A stretch of DNA of 52,269 bases from Planktotalea frisia. GTDB lineage: Bacteria; Pseudomonadota; Alphaproteobacteria; Rhodobacterales; Rhodobacteraceae. Each line of letters opens with the position of its first letter. Position 1 is the stretch's first letter. This document shows positions 25,483 to 32,104 of the stretch, piece after piece. Location of the stretch: the NCBI RefSeq assembly GCF_001890925.1, contig NZ_MLCB01000064.1:1-52269 (forward strand). Direction: 5' to 3'. The translations under genes and the position numbers were made by a program. The notes beneath the pieces are model-generated. The model saw only the letters and a list, made by a program, of their open reading frames with translations. It had not been told where the DNA came from and made no database searches.

Positions 25483-27165
25483 ATGTCATATTATTTCAGA
25501 CCAGAATGGAGAAGGATACGCCTTGCAATATTAGGCAGAGATAAATGGAAGTGCTGTGAGTGCAGTAAGGATATCAGTGGTCGAAATGCGCATGTTCATC
25601 ACAAACTACCAAGGGCCCTTGGTGGTCAGGATATTGATGAAAATCTAATCTCATTGTGCAGCGCATGCCATGCAACCAAGCATGCAAACTTGCACGTTGG
25701 CCTTAGTACGAAGTTTCTTCAAGCGACCGCAGTTAAGCTAGCAAAATTATTTGGTGGAGACGATCTGAAGAGATTTAACTCTGATCGGCTAGGTGTCGCC
25801 CTGCGATATATGGGGGTGAAACGTTTGCGCCCGAACCAACTAGAACCAATTGTCGCAGCTTTGAGTGGTGAAGACGTGCTCTTGATCAGCCCAACGGGAA
25901 GCGGAAAAAGTTTGTGTTTCCAAGTTCCGGCGCTTCTTGCTCGTTCCCACTCAATCGTCGTCTCACCTTTAAAAGCGTTAATGGCGGATCAGGTCATTAG
26001 TTTATTGCGCCATAGTTTTCCAGCTACTTTCCTAAACAGTGATATTTCTAACGACGAAATGCGGAAGCGCCTATCGCTTCTCGGCAAAGGGATATTTAAA
26101 CTTATTTACCTCGCACCTGAACGATTTGCGCCGAGCCGTAAGCGTAAGGATGAACTGAAAATCCTTTTGGATAACCCACCCAAGTATTTGATAATTGACG
26201 AGGCTCATTGCATCGATAAATGGGGTTCTGCATTTCGAACGGAATACGGTAATTTAGGCATATATCGTGAGCAACTTGGCAACCCTCAAGTTTTAGCATT
26301 TACCGCTACTGCCAATTCAGAAACACGAAAAGAAATTCTGCGATCATTGAACGCAGAGAATGCTAAGGTATTTGTCGAAGACTTAGATCGAAAGAATATA
26401 GCTTTAGCTCGGCTCCAGATGCATGATAACGCTAAGCGAGCTAAGCTAATTGCTGAACTGCACAGAGAAATGCGGCATAGATCTTCAGGAAAGACTCTCG
26501 TGTTCGTTCCGACTATTAAGCTTGGACAAGAAGTACGCGAACTTCTAACAAAACAAGAAATTGAAGTAAAATTTTTCCATGGCAAGCTGGCTCCCATGGA
26601 ACGCGAATTGATTACCCAAGGACTGCATGATGAGCATGGCGATAGAAGCAGCTGCGTAATCTGTACCAACGCTTTTGGCATGGGGATGGATATTCCTGAT
26701 GTTAGGATAGTTATCCATTGGCATCACCCATCCAGCGTTGAGGATTATGCGCAAGAGTTTGGCCGTGCAGGAAGGGATGGCAAGCAAAGCCTCGCTATAG
26801 TGCTTACCAAAAAAGATGATGACAAACTCCTAAAATTCATGGCTGAAAAATCTGTAGAAAGTAGCAAAATTCATGAGCAATCAAAAATTGTAGCATTGAG
26901 AAAGGCAAAAAATTCTATAGAAAAGATAAAGATATTTTCTAATCAGCGTGATCGCTGTTTCAATCAACTTTTGCTCGAAGAACTTGGATCAGCACAAAAA
27001 CCAATCCCGCGTCTTAGTAAATTCTTCTTGAACCTAGCGTTTTCTACGCGGCAAAAACGTGAACAGCGTCACTTTTGTTGTGACGGATGCTGGAGGAAAA
27101 GACACAGTAGCTCTGCAACAAATTTTGCGAGAGATGTTGTAAACAAGATGGGTGCTGAACTTTAG
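25483..27165 (+). CDS. HNH nuclease fused to RecQ-family helicase
   Basis: 560 residues. Residues 1-72 are an HNH domain with zinc-binding C24/C27 and C59/C62, the HH pair at 39-40, N54 and H66. Residues about 105-440 are a RecQ-type superfamily 2 helicase: SPTGSGKS (136-143), DEAHCIDKWG with the RecQ aromatic loop (239-248), FTATAN, FGMGMDIPDV and QEFGRAGRDG (424-433). A cysteine set near the C-terminus (RCFNQLL, then FCCDGC) suggests the RecQ zinc domain. There is no winged-helix/HRDC tail. All catalytic motifs look intact. The fusion predicts a helicase that unwinds DNA and cuts it, consistent with a phage- or plasmid-defence effector. Codon use is AT-rich relative to the chromosome. Confidence 0.92.
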   Translation: MSYYFRPEWRRIRLAILGRDKWKCCECSKDISGRNAHVHHKLPRALGGQDIDENLISLCSACHATKHANLHVGLSTKFLQATAVKLAKLFGGDDLKRFNSDRLGVALRYMGVKRLRPNQLEPIVAALSGEDVLLISPTGSGKSLCFQVPALLARSHSIVVSPLKALMADQVISLLRHSFPATFLNSDISNDEMRKRLSLLGKGIFKLIYLAPERFAPSRKRKDELKILLDNPPKYLIIDEAHCIDKWGSAFRTEYGNLGIYREQLGNPQVLAFTATANSETRKEILRSLNAENAKVFVEDLDRKNIALARLQMHDNAKRAKLIAELHREMRHRSSGKTLVFVPTIKLGQEVRELLTKQEIEVKFFHGKLAPMERELITQGLHDEHGDRSSCVICTNAFGMGMDIPDVRIVIHWHHPSSVEDYAQEFGRAGRDGKQSLAIVLTKKDDDKLLKFMAEKSVESSKIHEQSKIVALRKAKNSIEKIKIFSNQRDRCFNQLLLEELGSAQKPIPRLSKFFLNLAFSTRQKREQRHFCCDGCWRKRHSSSATNFARDVVNKMGAEL

Positions 27166-27245
27166 AATTGAACCACTCCACATTGCTTAGGCTAGTTTTA
27201 GGGTCACTTCGACTGCAAATTATCACAGTGCATAGAAAGTACTAA

Positions 27246-27422
27246 ATGTTTAGATTTATGCGTAGAGCATCACAAGAGATGCAGCTTATCTACAAAATAC
27301 TGTTCACTCTCGTTATAGTTACCTTTCTTGCTATTTGTGTATTTGCGTGGCTTGTGTTGGCTGGCCCATATGTCGGAGCCGTTGGCAGTTGCCCAGATTA
27401 TCCTTACTGTAGCGAGCAGTGA
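27246..27422 (+). CDS. Possible 58-aa single-span membrane protein
   Basis: A short frame reading MFRFMRRASQEMQ, then a hydrophobic helix (about residues 15-40: ILFTLVIVTFLAICVFAWLVLA) and a short Cys-containing tail. It follows the HNH-RecQ gene by 80 bp on the same strand. No clear ribosome-binding site is visible. It could be the third gene of the cassette or a chance frame. Small membrane proteins do accompany some defence nucleases, which makes it worth noting. Confidence 0.4.
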   Translation: MFRFMRRASQEMQLIYKILFTLVIVTFLAICVFAWLVLAGPYVGAVGSCPDYPYCSEQ

Positions 27423-27519
27423 ATATTTGGTTAATTAGCTGTTGAAGAAGTAATTTAGTAAGGTGGCTGTCGGATTAGAAGCATCGTTCTTAGAATTTGT
27501 TATGTGGTAATTTAAATTT

Positions 27520-27540
27520 CAACGCTACGGCAGGGTGCGC
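27520..27540 (+). repeat. Right copy of the 21-bp repeat
   Basis: Matches 24933-24953 at 19 of 21 positions. Immediately after it come the CTGTGTG/AACACAG repeats of the island end. The gap 27423-27755 contains no gene beyond these repeats. Confidence 0.75.
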
Positions 27541-27560
27541 CAAAGAATGCATCGTCTGTG

Positions 27561-27672
27561 TGTTCCCAGCCATGTCCGCCCAAAACTCTGCCAACACAGT
27601 GTTTGCAACACAGCACTAGCCAACACCGTGTTCAACACAGCGAATCCGCCCTAAAAATAGTCAGCAACACGG
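27561..27672 (-). repeat. Right subterminal repeat cluster
   Basis: AACACAG-like heptamers begin at 27593, 27607, 27622, 27634 and 27666. Within the cluster, 27619-27652 is the inverted partner of 385-418 (31/34), and 27561-27613 is a diverged direct copy of 20147-20199. The cluster is about 100 bp from the tRNA att site, the usual position of integrase arm-binding sites. Confidence 0.75.
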
Positions 27673-27755
27673 CAAAAAGTGTGTTTAAGGTGTGTTTTTG
27701 AATTACACAACTTAAGCGCGTATTGCACTCGGCTAAACCATTGTTTTTGTTGTTA

Positions 27756-27805
27756 AAAATGGTGCCCAGGGGCGGAATCGAACCACCGACACGAGGATTT
27801 TCAAT
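27756..27805. repeat. tRNA-proximal att site (50-bp repeat)
   Basis: Identical to 241-290. It covers the 3' 46 bases of tRNA-Phe on the minus strand, from the anticodon loop to CCA, plus four bases beyond. Because the repeat contains the whole 3' part, integration restores a complete tRNA here. Confidence 0.9.
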
Positions 27806-27834
27806 CCACTGCTCTACCCCTGAGCTACCCGGGC
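27760..27834 (-). tRNA. tRNA-Phe (anticodon GAA)
   Basis: Read on the minus strand: acceptor GCCCGGG pairs with CCTGGGC (one G-U), a D-arm GCTC/GAGC, the anticodon loop TTGAAAA giving GAA, a T-arm with TTCGATT, and an encoded CCA. The 29 bases at the 5' end are chromosomal; the remainder is shared with the att repeat. It lies 77 bp downstream of yacG on the same strand, so it may be read through from the infA-maf-rng-yacG direction or use its own promoter. Confidence 0.96.
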
Positions 27835-27911
27835 ACGGGACGCGAAAACATCGCTTGGGTGCGGGCGTTTTAGGACGCGCGGGAGGGACTGTCCAGACCT
27901 AACCGCATCTA

Positions 27912-28118
27912 TTAATGCAGTTTTTCGTCCAAAGGGTCATCAGGCTGCGAATGAGCCTGTTCCATTGCTTCAAACAAGGCCTCTGCATCGTCAGGGTCAC
28001 TCGACGGCAGCGCATAAGAGCCGTTCAGCCATTTCGCTAAATCTACATCTGCGCAACGTTTGGAACAAAAGGGCTTGTAAGCAGCGACGGTCTCTTTTTC
28101 ACAAACAGGGCAGCTCAT
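27912..28118 (-). CDS. yacG: YacG family zinc protein (DNA gyrase inhibitor)
   Basis: 68 residues with the four-cysteine zinc site CPVC and FCSKRC followed by VDLAKWLNGSYALP, the family signature. YacG of E. coli binds GyrB and inhibits DNA gyrase. The acidic C-terminal tail is variable in the family. Its ATG overlaps the end of the ribonuclease gene (28115-28118), so translation is coupled. The order maf-rng-yacG is common in Rhodobacteraceae. Confidence 0.93.
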   Translation of the reverse strand: MSCPVCEKETVAAYKPFCSKRCADVDLAKWLNGSYALPSSDPDDAEALFEAMEQAHSQPDDPLDEKLH

Positions 28119-29137
28119 TCCAGCAGCTCCGACAAAGTCAGGCGCGCGCGTTTGCGTTGTAGTTCTACGTGCCCCAGAGGGGTCCAGCCGACAAGGTTCG
28201 TCTCGATACCATCCGCACGCAGAGCCGCTTTGAGAGCACTTTCAAATCCACGGCGATCTTTCTTAGGCATCGGTGCGAGATCAAGCACGATCTGCCCACC
28301 CAATCCACGTACACGCAAGGCGCGTGGTAGGGCTTTGGCGAGTGCGAAATTTGCTTTGGTACCAGCAGTCATAGAGGTGTCATTGCCTGTGTTCACGTCG
28401 ACGGCCACAAGGGCGCGCGTGGGCTCAACGTAGGCGTAGGCACCGCCGCCAAGTTCTGTGCGGGGACTTTCTAAGGCCTCAAGCGCATCCATGACGCCGT
28501 GTGTTTCAAAGCTTCCTTCATCGGTGATCACATCGGCGGGCTCGACCCAATCGCGCCATGCAAGCAAATGCGGGCCATCCCCTTCGGTCAGTGTTTCTGC
28601 ACCTGTGCCAGAGTCGTTCAAAACCTGATCGGCGAGGGTCAGCATAGAGAGCAAATCTTCAGCAATGTCTTCGTCACTCGCCTCCGCGCAGGAGGATCGC
28701 AGGATAATTCCATGGGGCACATCTTCGACGGTGTCGTGCACGACGGCGAGGATCTCTTCGCGGCGTTCTTCATCGCGGATAGAGCGCGACACATTGATGC
28801 CGGGCGCGTTCGGAGTGACGATCACATAGCGCGATTTGAACAATACGCGGTGGGTCACGGGGATTGCTTTGCCGTCCTCGGAATAGCCCGTGACCTGCAC
28901 AAGCAACTCATCACCCGGGGCCATGCCCTTGATCAGGCGCAAGAATGCGTTGCCATCGGGGGTCTTGAGGAACATGCCACCTTGCCCTTTGACAGGGCGA
29001 TCCGCGATGGCGCGGTAGATTGTGCCAGGGGCAGGGGCGTCAGAGGCGATAAGGATGTCATCAAGCTGACCATCCACCATCAGCGCCGCTGCTTCGCGGC
29101 CGTTGATGTGATCAAGTATAATTGAGCGACCCTTCAT
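28115..29137 (-). CDS. rng: Ribonuclease E/G family protein (short form)
   Basis: 340 residues, against about 490 for E. coli RNase G. The catalytic core carries the two Asp-bearing strands [10 protein letters not shown] and [11 protein letters not shown], which position Mg2+ in the DNase I-like subdomain. The C-terminal Zn-link and small domain of long RNase E/G are absent, as in the short alphaproteobacterial forms. Expected role: 5'-end-dependent RNA processing, possibly of 16S rRNA. Overlaps maf by 4 bp (ATGA) and yacG by 4 bp, so the three genes are coupled. Confidence 0.9.
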   Translation of the reverse strand: MKGRSIILDHINGREAAALMVDGQLDDILIASDAPAPGTIYRAIADRPVKGQGGMFLKTPDGNAFLRLIKGMAPGDELLVQVTGYSEDGKAIPVTHRVLFKSRYVIVTPNAPGINVSRSIRDEERREEILAVVHDTVEDVPHGIILRSSCAEASDEDIAEDLLSMLTLADQVLNDSGTGAETLTEGDGPHLLAWRDWVEPADVITDEGSFETHGVMDALEALESPRTELGGGAYAYVEPTRALVAVDVNTGNDTSMTAGTKANFALAKALPRALRVRGLGGQIVLDLAPMPKKDRRGFESALKAALRADGIETNLVGWTPLGHVELQRKRARLTLSELLE

Positions 29138-29712
29138 GAGCGGTCTCCGTAAATAGGGTATCCGGCGGCGGCGAGCAACGCCGCGCTTTCGGCGAGAGGT
29201 AGGCCCACAACAGCGCTAAAGCTGCCGCTGATCCATGGGATAAAGGCGGAAGCGGGGCCTTGGATAGCATAGCCGCCTGCTTTGCCCTGCCAGTCGTTTG
29301 TTGCGAGGTAGCTGTTGAGTTCCACGTCCGAGAGACGCTTCATTTTGACGTTGGTGACAACATCGCGCTCCCACACCTGATCGCCCTTTTTGATAGCGAC
29401 TGCCGTGATCACGCGGTGACGACGACCAGAGAGGGCGAGCAGAAATTCAGCCGCTTGCCCCGCATCAGCGGGTTTGCCCATAATGCGGCGACCCAATGCG
29501 ACGGTGGTGTCAGCGCAAAGCACAATCTCACCGTGTTTGATTGGCACCGCTGCCACCTTTTCACGTGCCATGCGCGCGCAGTAAGGGCGGGGCTGTTCCG
29601 CTTTTGTCGGGGTTTCGTCAATGTCAGGTGCGCGGATTTCGTCGGGGGTTAGACCGATCTGCGCGAGCAATTCCAGCCGCCGTGGTGATCCGCTTCCAAG
29701 AATAAGTTTCAT
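29134..29712 (-). CDS. maf: Maf-family nucleotide pyrophosphatase
   Basis: 192 residues from the ATG at 29712, preceded by GAGGG at 4 bases; an upstream in-frame start adds nine residues without support. The N-terminus [13 protein letters not shown] is the Maf signature, followed by a conserved ADTTVAL and KPADAGQA. Maf proteins hydrolyse non-canonical or modified nucleoside triphosphates (dTTP/UTP or m7GTP types) and affect septum formation when overproduced. Located between infA and rng, with a hairpin at 29728-29750 separating it from infA. Confidence 0.93.
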   Translation of the reverse strand: MKLILGSGSPRRLELLAQIGLTPDEIRAPDIDETPTKAEQPRPYCARMAREKVAAVPIKHGEIVLCADTTVALGRRIMGKPADAGQAAEFLLALSGRRHRVITAVAIKKGDQVWERDVVTNVKMKRLSDVELNSYLATNDWQGKAGGYAIQGPASAFIPWISGSFSAVVGLPLAESAALLAAAGYPIYGDRS

Positions 29713-29727
29713 AGGTCCCTCAAAGCA

Positions 29728-29750
29728 AAACCGGCCCAAAGGACCGGTTT
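29728..29750 (-). terminator. Hairpin between infA and maf
   Basis: On the minus strand AAACCGG pairs with CCGGTTT, followed by one more T. It lies 29 bp after the infA stop and about 15 bp before the maf start, so it may reduce read-through from infA while still letting maf be expressed. Confidence 0.6.
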
Positions 29751-29778
29751 CATTCGTCTGATCGTCGTCGCGTTCAAG

Positions 29779-29997
29779 TTACTTGAAGCGATAGTTAATA
29801 CGACCTTTCGAGAGGTCATAAGGGGTCATTTCGACCTGAACCTTGTCGCCTGCCAGAACACGGATGCGGTTCTTGCGCATCTTGCCTGCCGTGTGCGCGA
29901 TGATCGTATGGCCATTTTCTAGCTCGACCAAGAATGTCGCGTTCGGCAGGAGTTCCTTTACGACACCGGGAAATTCGAGCGTATCTTCCTTGGCCAT
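29779..29997 (-). CDS. infA: Translation initiation factor IF-1
   Basis: 72 residues, a standard S1-like OB fold: [13 protein letters not shown], then [23 protein letters not shown] and [12 protein letters not shown], all family hallmarks. IF-1 occupies the 30S A site during initiation. It is the first gene of the minus-strand group leading to maf, rng, yacG and tRNA-Phe. Confidence 0.98.
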   Translation of the reverse strand: MAKEDTLEFPGVVKELLPNATFLVELENGHTIIAHTAGKMRKNRIRVLAGDKVQVEMTPYDLSKGRINYRFK

Positions 29998-30079
29998 GGT
30001 ATCTCCATTGTTACCTGATCCGCGAGTCTGCGGAATTGGCGCTTAAATGGAGCCATTTTTCCAAGATTTCAAGGTGTAT

Positions 30080-30982
30080 TCAACGCAGATCGCAATATGT
30101 GACGGGCAGGGCACTGCTGTTGCCCTCTTTTTCGCTCCAATGGGTCGCATTTCGCACCACACCATCGGCACGCACATGCGCAATTGTCTCGCGCGGGACG
30201 TCCGCAAATGTCCAGCCGGCTTTGCCGATTTCGCCTGTCGCAATGACGCCGTCGCTTGGGAAGCCAGTGTCAGGAGGGCCGTAAATGCCGCCCATGCCAG
30301 TTGTCTCTGTCACAGAGGTGGACCAATCGACGCTGCCAACAAGCGAGGCCATGACGCTCACGCATTGGCCCTCTAGGGCGCGCGACATGGCACCAAGGCG
30401 CACGCGCCAATAGCCAGCGAGTGCTTCTGTACAGGACGGCATGAGCAGATATTCAACACCGGCTTCGACAAGCGCGCGACCAAGCAAGGGGAACTCGCTG
30501 TCATAGCATATGAGTACGCCGATCTTGCCGAGGTCTGTATCAAACAGCGTCAAAGGCGCGCTGCCTGTAGCAACGTCCCATGGGTCACGCTCGAACATCG
30601 TCATAATCTGTTTGTCCTGCACTGCGCTTTTGCCATTGGGCGCAATCAACCGTGTGCGGTTGACCGGCCGGTCAGGGTGCACATCAGTATCAAAGACAGG
30701 GGCAGAAGGGGTCAGAATATGAACGCCGAATTCAGCAGCGAGTTTGGTGTAAAACGCATCCGATTGTGGCACACGCTCGGACACGGCATGCAAAGATTGC
30801 TCCAAGTCCATTGAGACATTGCGCCCCGCGAGCGTGCTTAATTCCATTGCGCCGTATTCGGGGAAAACCAACAACTCGGCACCCTGATCGGCTGCATTGC
30901 TTACCCAAGCGCGCGCTTTGCTCTCGAACGCAGCCCAGTCATCAAACCAATCGAGCGGGTAAGCAGCAGTTGCAATCTTCAT
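30080..30982 (-). CDS. Carbon-nitrogen hydrolase (nitrilase superfamily)
   Basis: 300 residues from MKIATAAYP at 30982; a longer frame to 31033 lacks support. The catalytic Glu-Lys-Cys triad is visible: FPEYGAMEL, VQDKQIMT and LICYDSEFP. A following MPSCTEAL segment is typical of the family. The branch appears to be amidase/N-carbamoyl-type, but the substrate cannot be read from sequence. Divergent from selU, with 69 bp between the starts, so both promoters overlap in that gap. Confidence 0.9.
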   Translation of the reverse strand: MKIATAAYPLDWFDDWAAFESKARAWVSNAADQGAELLVFPEYGAMELSTLAGRNVSMDLEQSLHAVSERVPQSDAFYTKLAAEFGVHILTPSAPVFDTDVHPDRPVNRTRLIAPNGKSAVQDKQIMTMFERDPWDVATGSAPLTLFDTDLGKIGVLICYDSEFPLLGRALVEAGVEYLLMPSCTEALAGYWRVRLGAMSRALEGQCVSVMASLVGSVDWSTSVTETTGMGGIYGPPDTGFPSDGVIATGEIGKAGWTFADVPRETIAHVRADGVVRNATHWSEKEGNSSALPVTYCDLR

Positions 30983-31051
30983 TGATGATCTCCTCTTGCT
31001 GCAACACTCTGCCGCCCTTTCGCCCAAATGCAAAGCAGGTTAGGCAGCGCT

Positions 31052-32104
31052 ATGGGATTTACGCTCGATCATTTGCGCCAAGATGCGCTCTCAACGTTTG
31101 ATACGGTGATCGACGTGCGCTCGCCCGCAGAGTTCGCAGAGGATCATGTGTCGGGCGCGATCAACCTCCCTGTGATGAGCAATGAAGAGCGTGCCAAGAT
31201 CGGCACGATCTACGTGCAGCAAAGCCCGTTTCTCGCCCGCAAGCTCGGCGCTGCAATCGTCGCGCGTAACGCTGCGAAGCACATCGAGACGGAGTTGGCT
31301 GACAAAGAGGGTGGCTGGCAACCGCTGGTCTATTGTTGGCGCGGGGGCCAGCGTTCTGGCAGTTTCGCGTCGATCCTTTCTCAGATTGGCTGGCGCACGG
31401 ATGTGTTGGAGGGTGGCTATCGCAGTTATCGCAGCCAAGTCGTTCGAATGCTCTATGAGGATGCTTTGCCACATCGGTTTGTGTTGCTTGATGGGAATAC
31501 AGGGTCGGGCAAAACTGCGATTTTGCATGCGCTGAAAGAACAAGGCGCGCAGATGTTAGATCTGGAAGGGCTGGCGAACCATCGTGGGTCGTTGCTTGGT
31601 GCGATGCGCGATGAACAACCAAGCCAGAAGATGTTTGAAACCCGCCTCGCGCAGGCACTGATGCCGCTTGATCCAACCAAACCTATCGTGGCGGAAGCAG
31701 AGAGCAGCAAGATTGGCGAACGTCTGATTCCTGCATCTGTATGGAAAACCATGCGCGCAGCGCCCCGGATTGACATTGCAGCCAGCCTTGATGCGCGCGC
31801 GAAGTTTCTGACGCGTGACTATGCGGACGTGCTTGAAGATCCGGCTCGCATGGCGAAGCGGCTCGATAAATTGCGCGCGCTGTGCAGTCACCAACGGGTT
31901 GAGCACTGGCTAGAGTATTTACGTGTCGGTAAGCATGAGCAACTCGCGGCAGAATTGATGGAACACCACTATGATCGCGGGTACGAGCGTTCCCGTGAAG
32001 GGCGCGACAACACTGTGCTTGCAACGTTGCAGACTGATGGGCTTGAGCCCACCAATATTGTGCAACTTGCTTCGCGCGTAAGGGATCTACTCGATCAGGT
32101 TTAG
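31052..32104 (+). CDS. selU: tRNA 2-selenouridine synthase
   Basis: 350 residues from the ATG at 31052 (AGG 14 bases upstream). N-terminal rhodanese domain (VIDVRSPAEF; active Cys95 in VYCWRGGQRSGS) followed by a P-loop domain (GNTGSGKT, 148-155). The enzyme (also called MnmH) replaces sulphur by selenium at the wobble uridine of Lys/Glu/Gln tRNAs, using selenophosphate. The gene converges on and overlaps the selD fusion by 18 bp, consistent with a shared selenium pathway. Full length for the family. Confidence 0.95.
   Translation: MGFTLDHLRQDALSTFDTVIDVRSPAEFAEDHVSGAINLPVMSNEERAKIGTIYVQQSPFLARKLGAAIVARNAAKHIETELADKEGGWQPLVYCWRGGQRSGSFASILSQIGWRTDVLEGGYRSYRSQVVRMLYEDALPHRFVLLDGNTGSGKTAILHALKEQGAQMLDLEGLANHRGSLLGAMRDEQPSQKMFETRLAQALMPLDPTKPIVAEAESSKIGERLIPASVWKTMRAAPRIDIAASLDARAKFLTRDYADVLEDPARMAKRLDKLRALCSHQRVEHWLEYLRVGKHEQLAAELMEHHYDRGYERSREGRDNTVLATLQTDGLEPTNIVQLASRVRDLLDQV

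Larger units (their letters stand above)
241..27805. mobile_element. Genomic island integrated at the tRNA-Phe gene
   Basis: A perfect 50-bp direct repeat (241-290 and 27756-27805) bounds the segment. The right copy is the 3' part of an intact tRNA-Phe gene up to the anticodon loop, as expected for a tyrosine integrase using a tRNA 3' end as attB. Inside are two tyrosine recombinases, a HUH Rep, an AAA+ ATPase, repeated heptamers and three cargo blocks with nuclease, helicase and methyltransferase genes. Gene types, local AT-richness (1-5 kb and 25-27.5 kb) and lack of housekeeping genes, apart from bS21, contrast with the right part of the window. I see no type IV secretion, relaxase other than the HUH Rep, or virion genes. 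It is therefore best described as an integrative element with its own rolling-circle-type replication module, mobilised by unknown means. Confidence 0.88.

Noticed and set aside
241-27805. Integrative conjugative element or prophage
   Set aside because: No type IV secretion, coupling protein, terminase, portal or capsid genes are visible.
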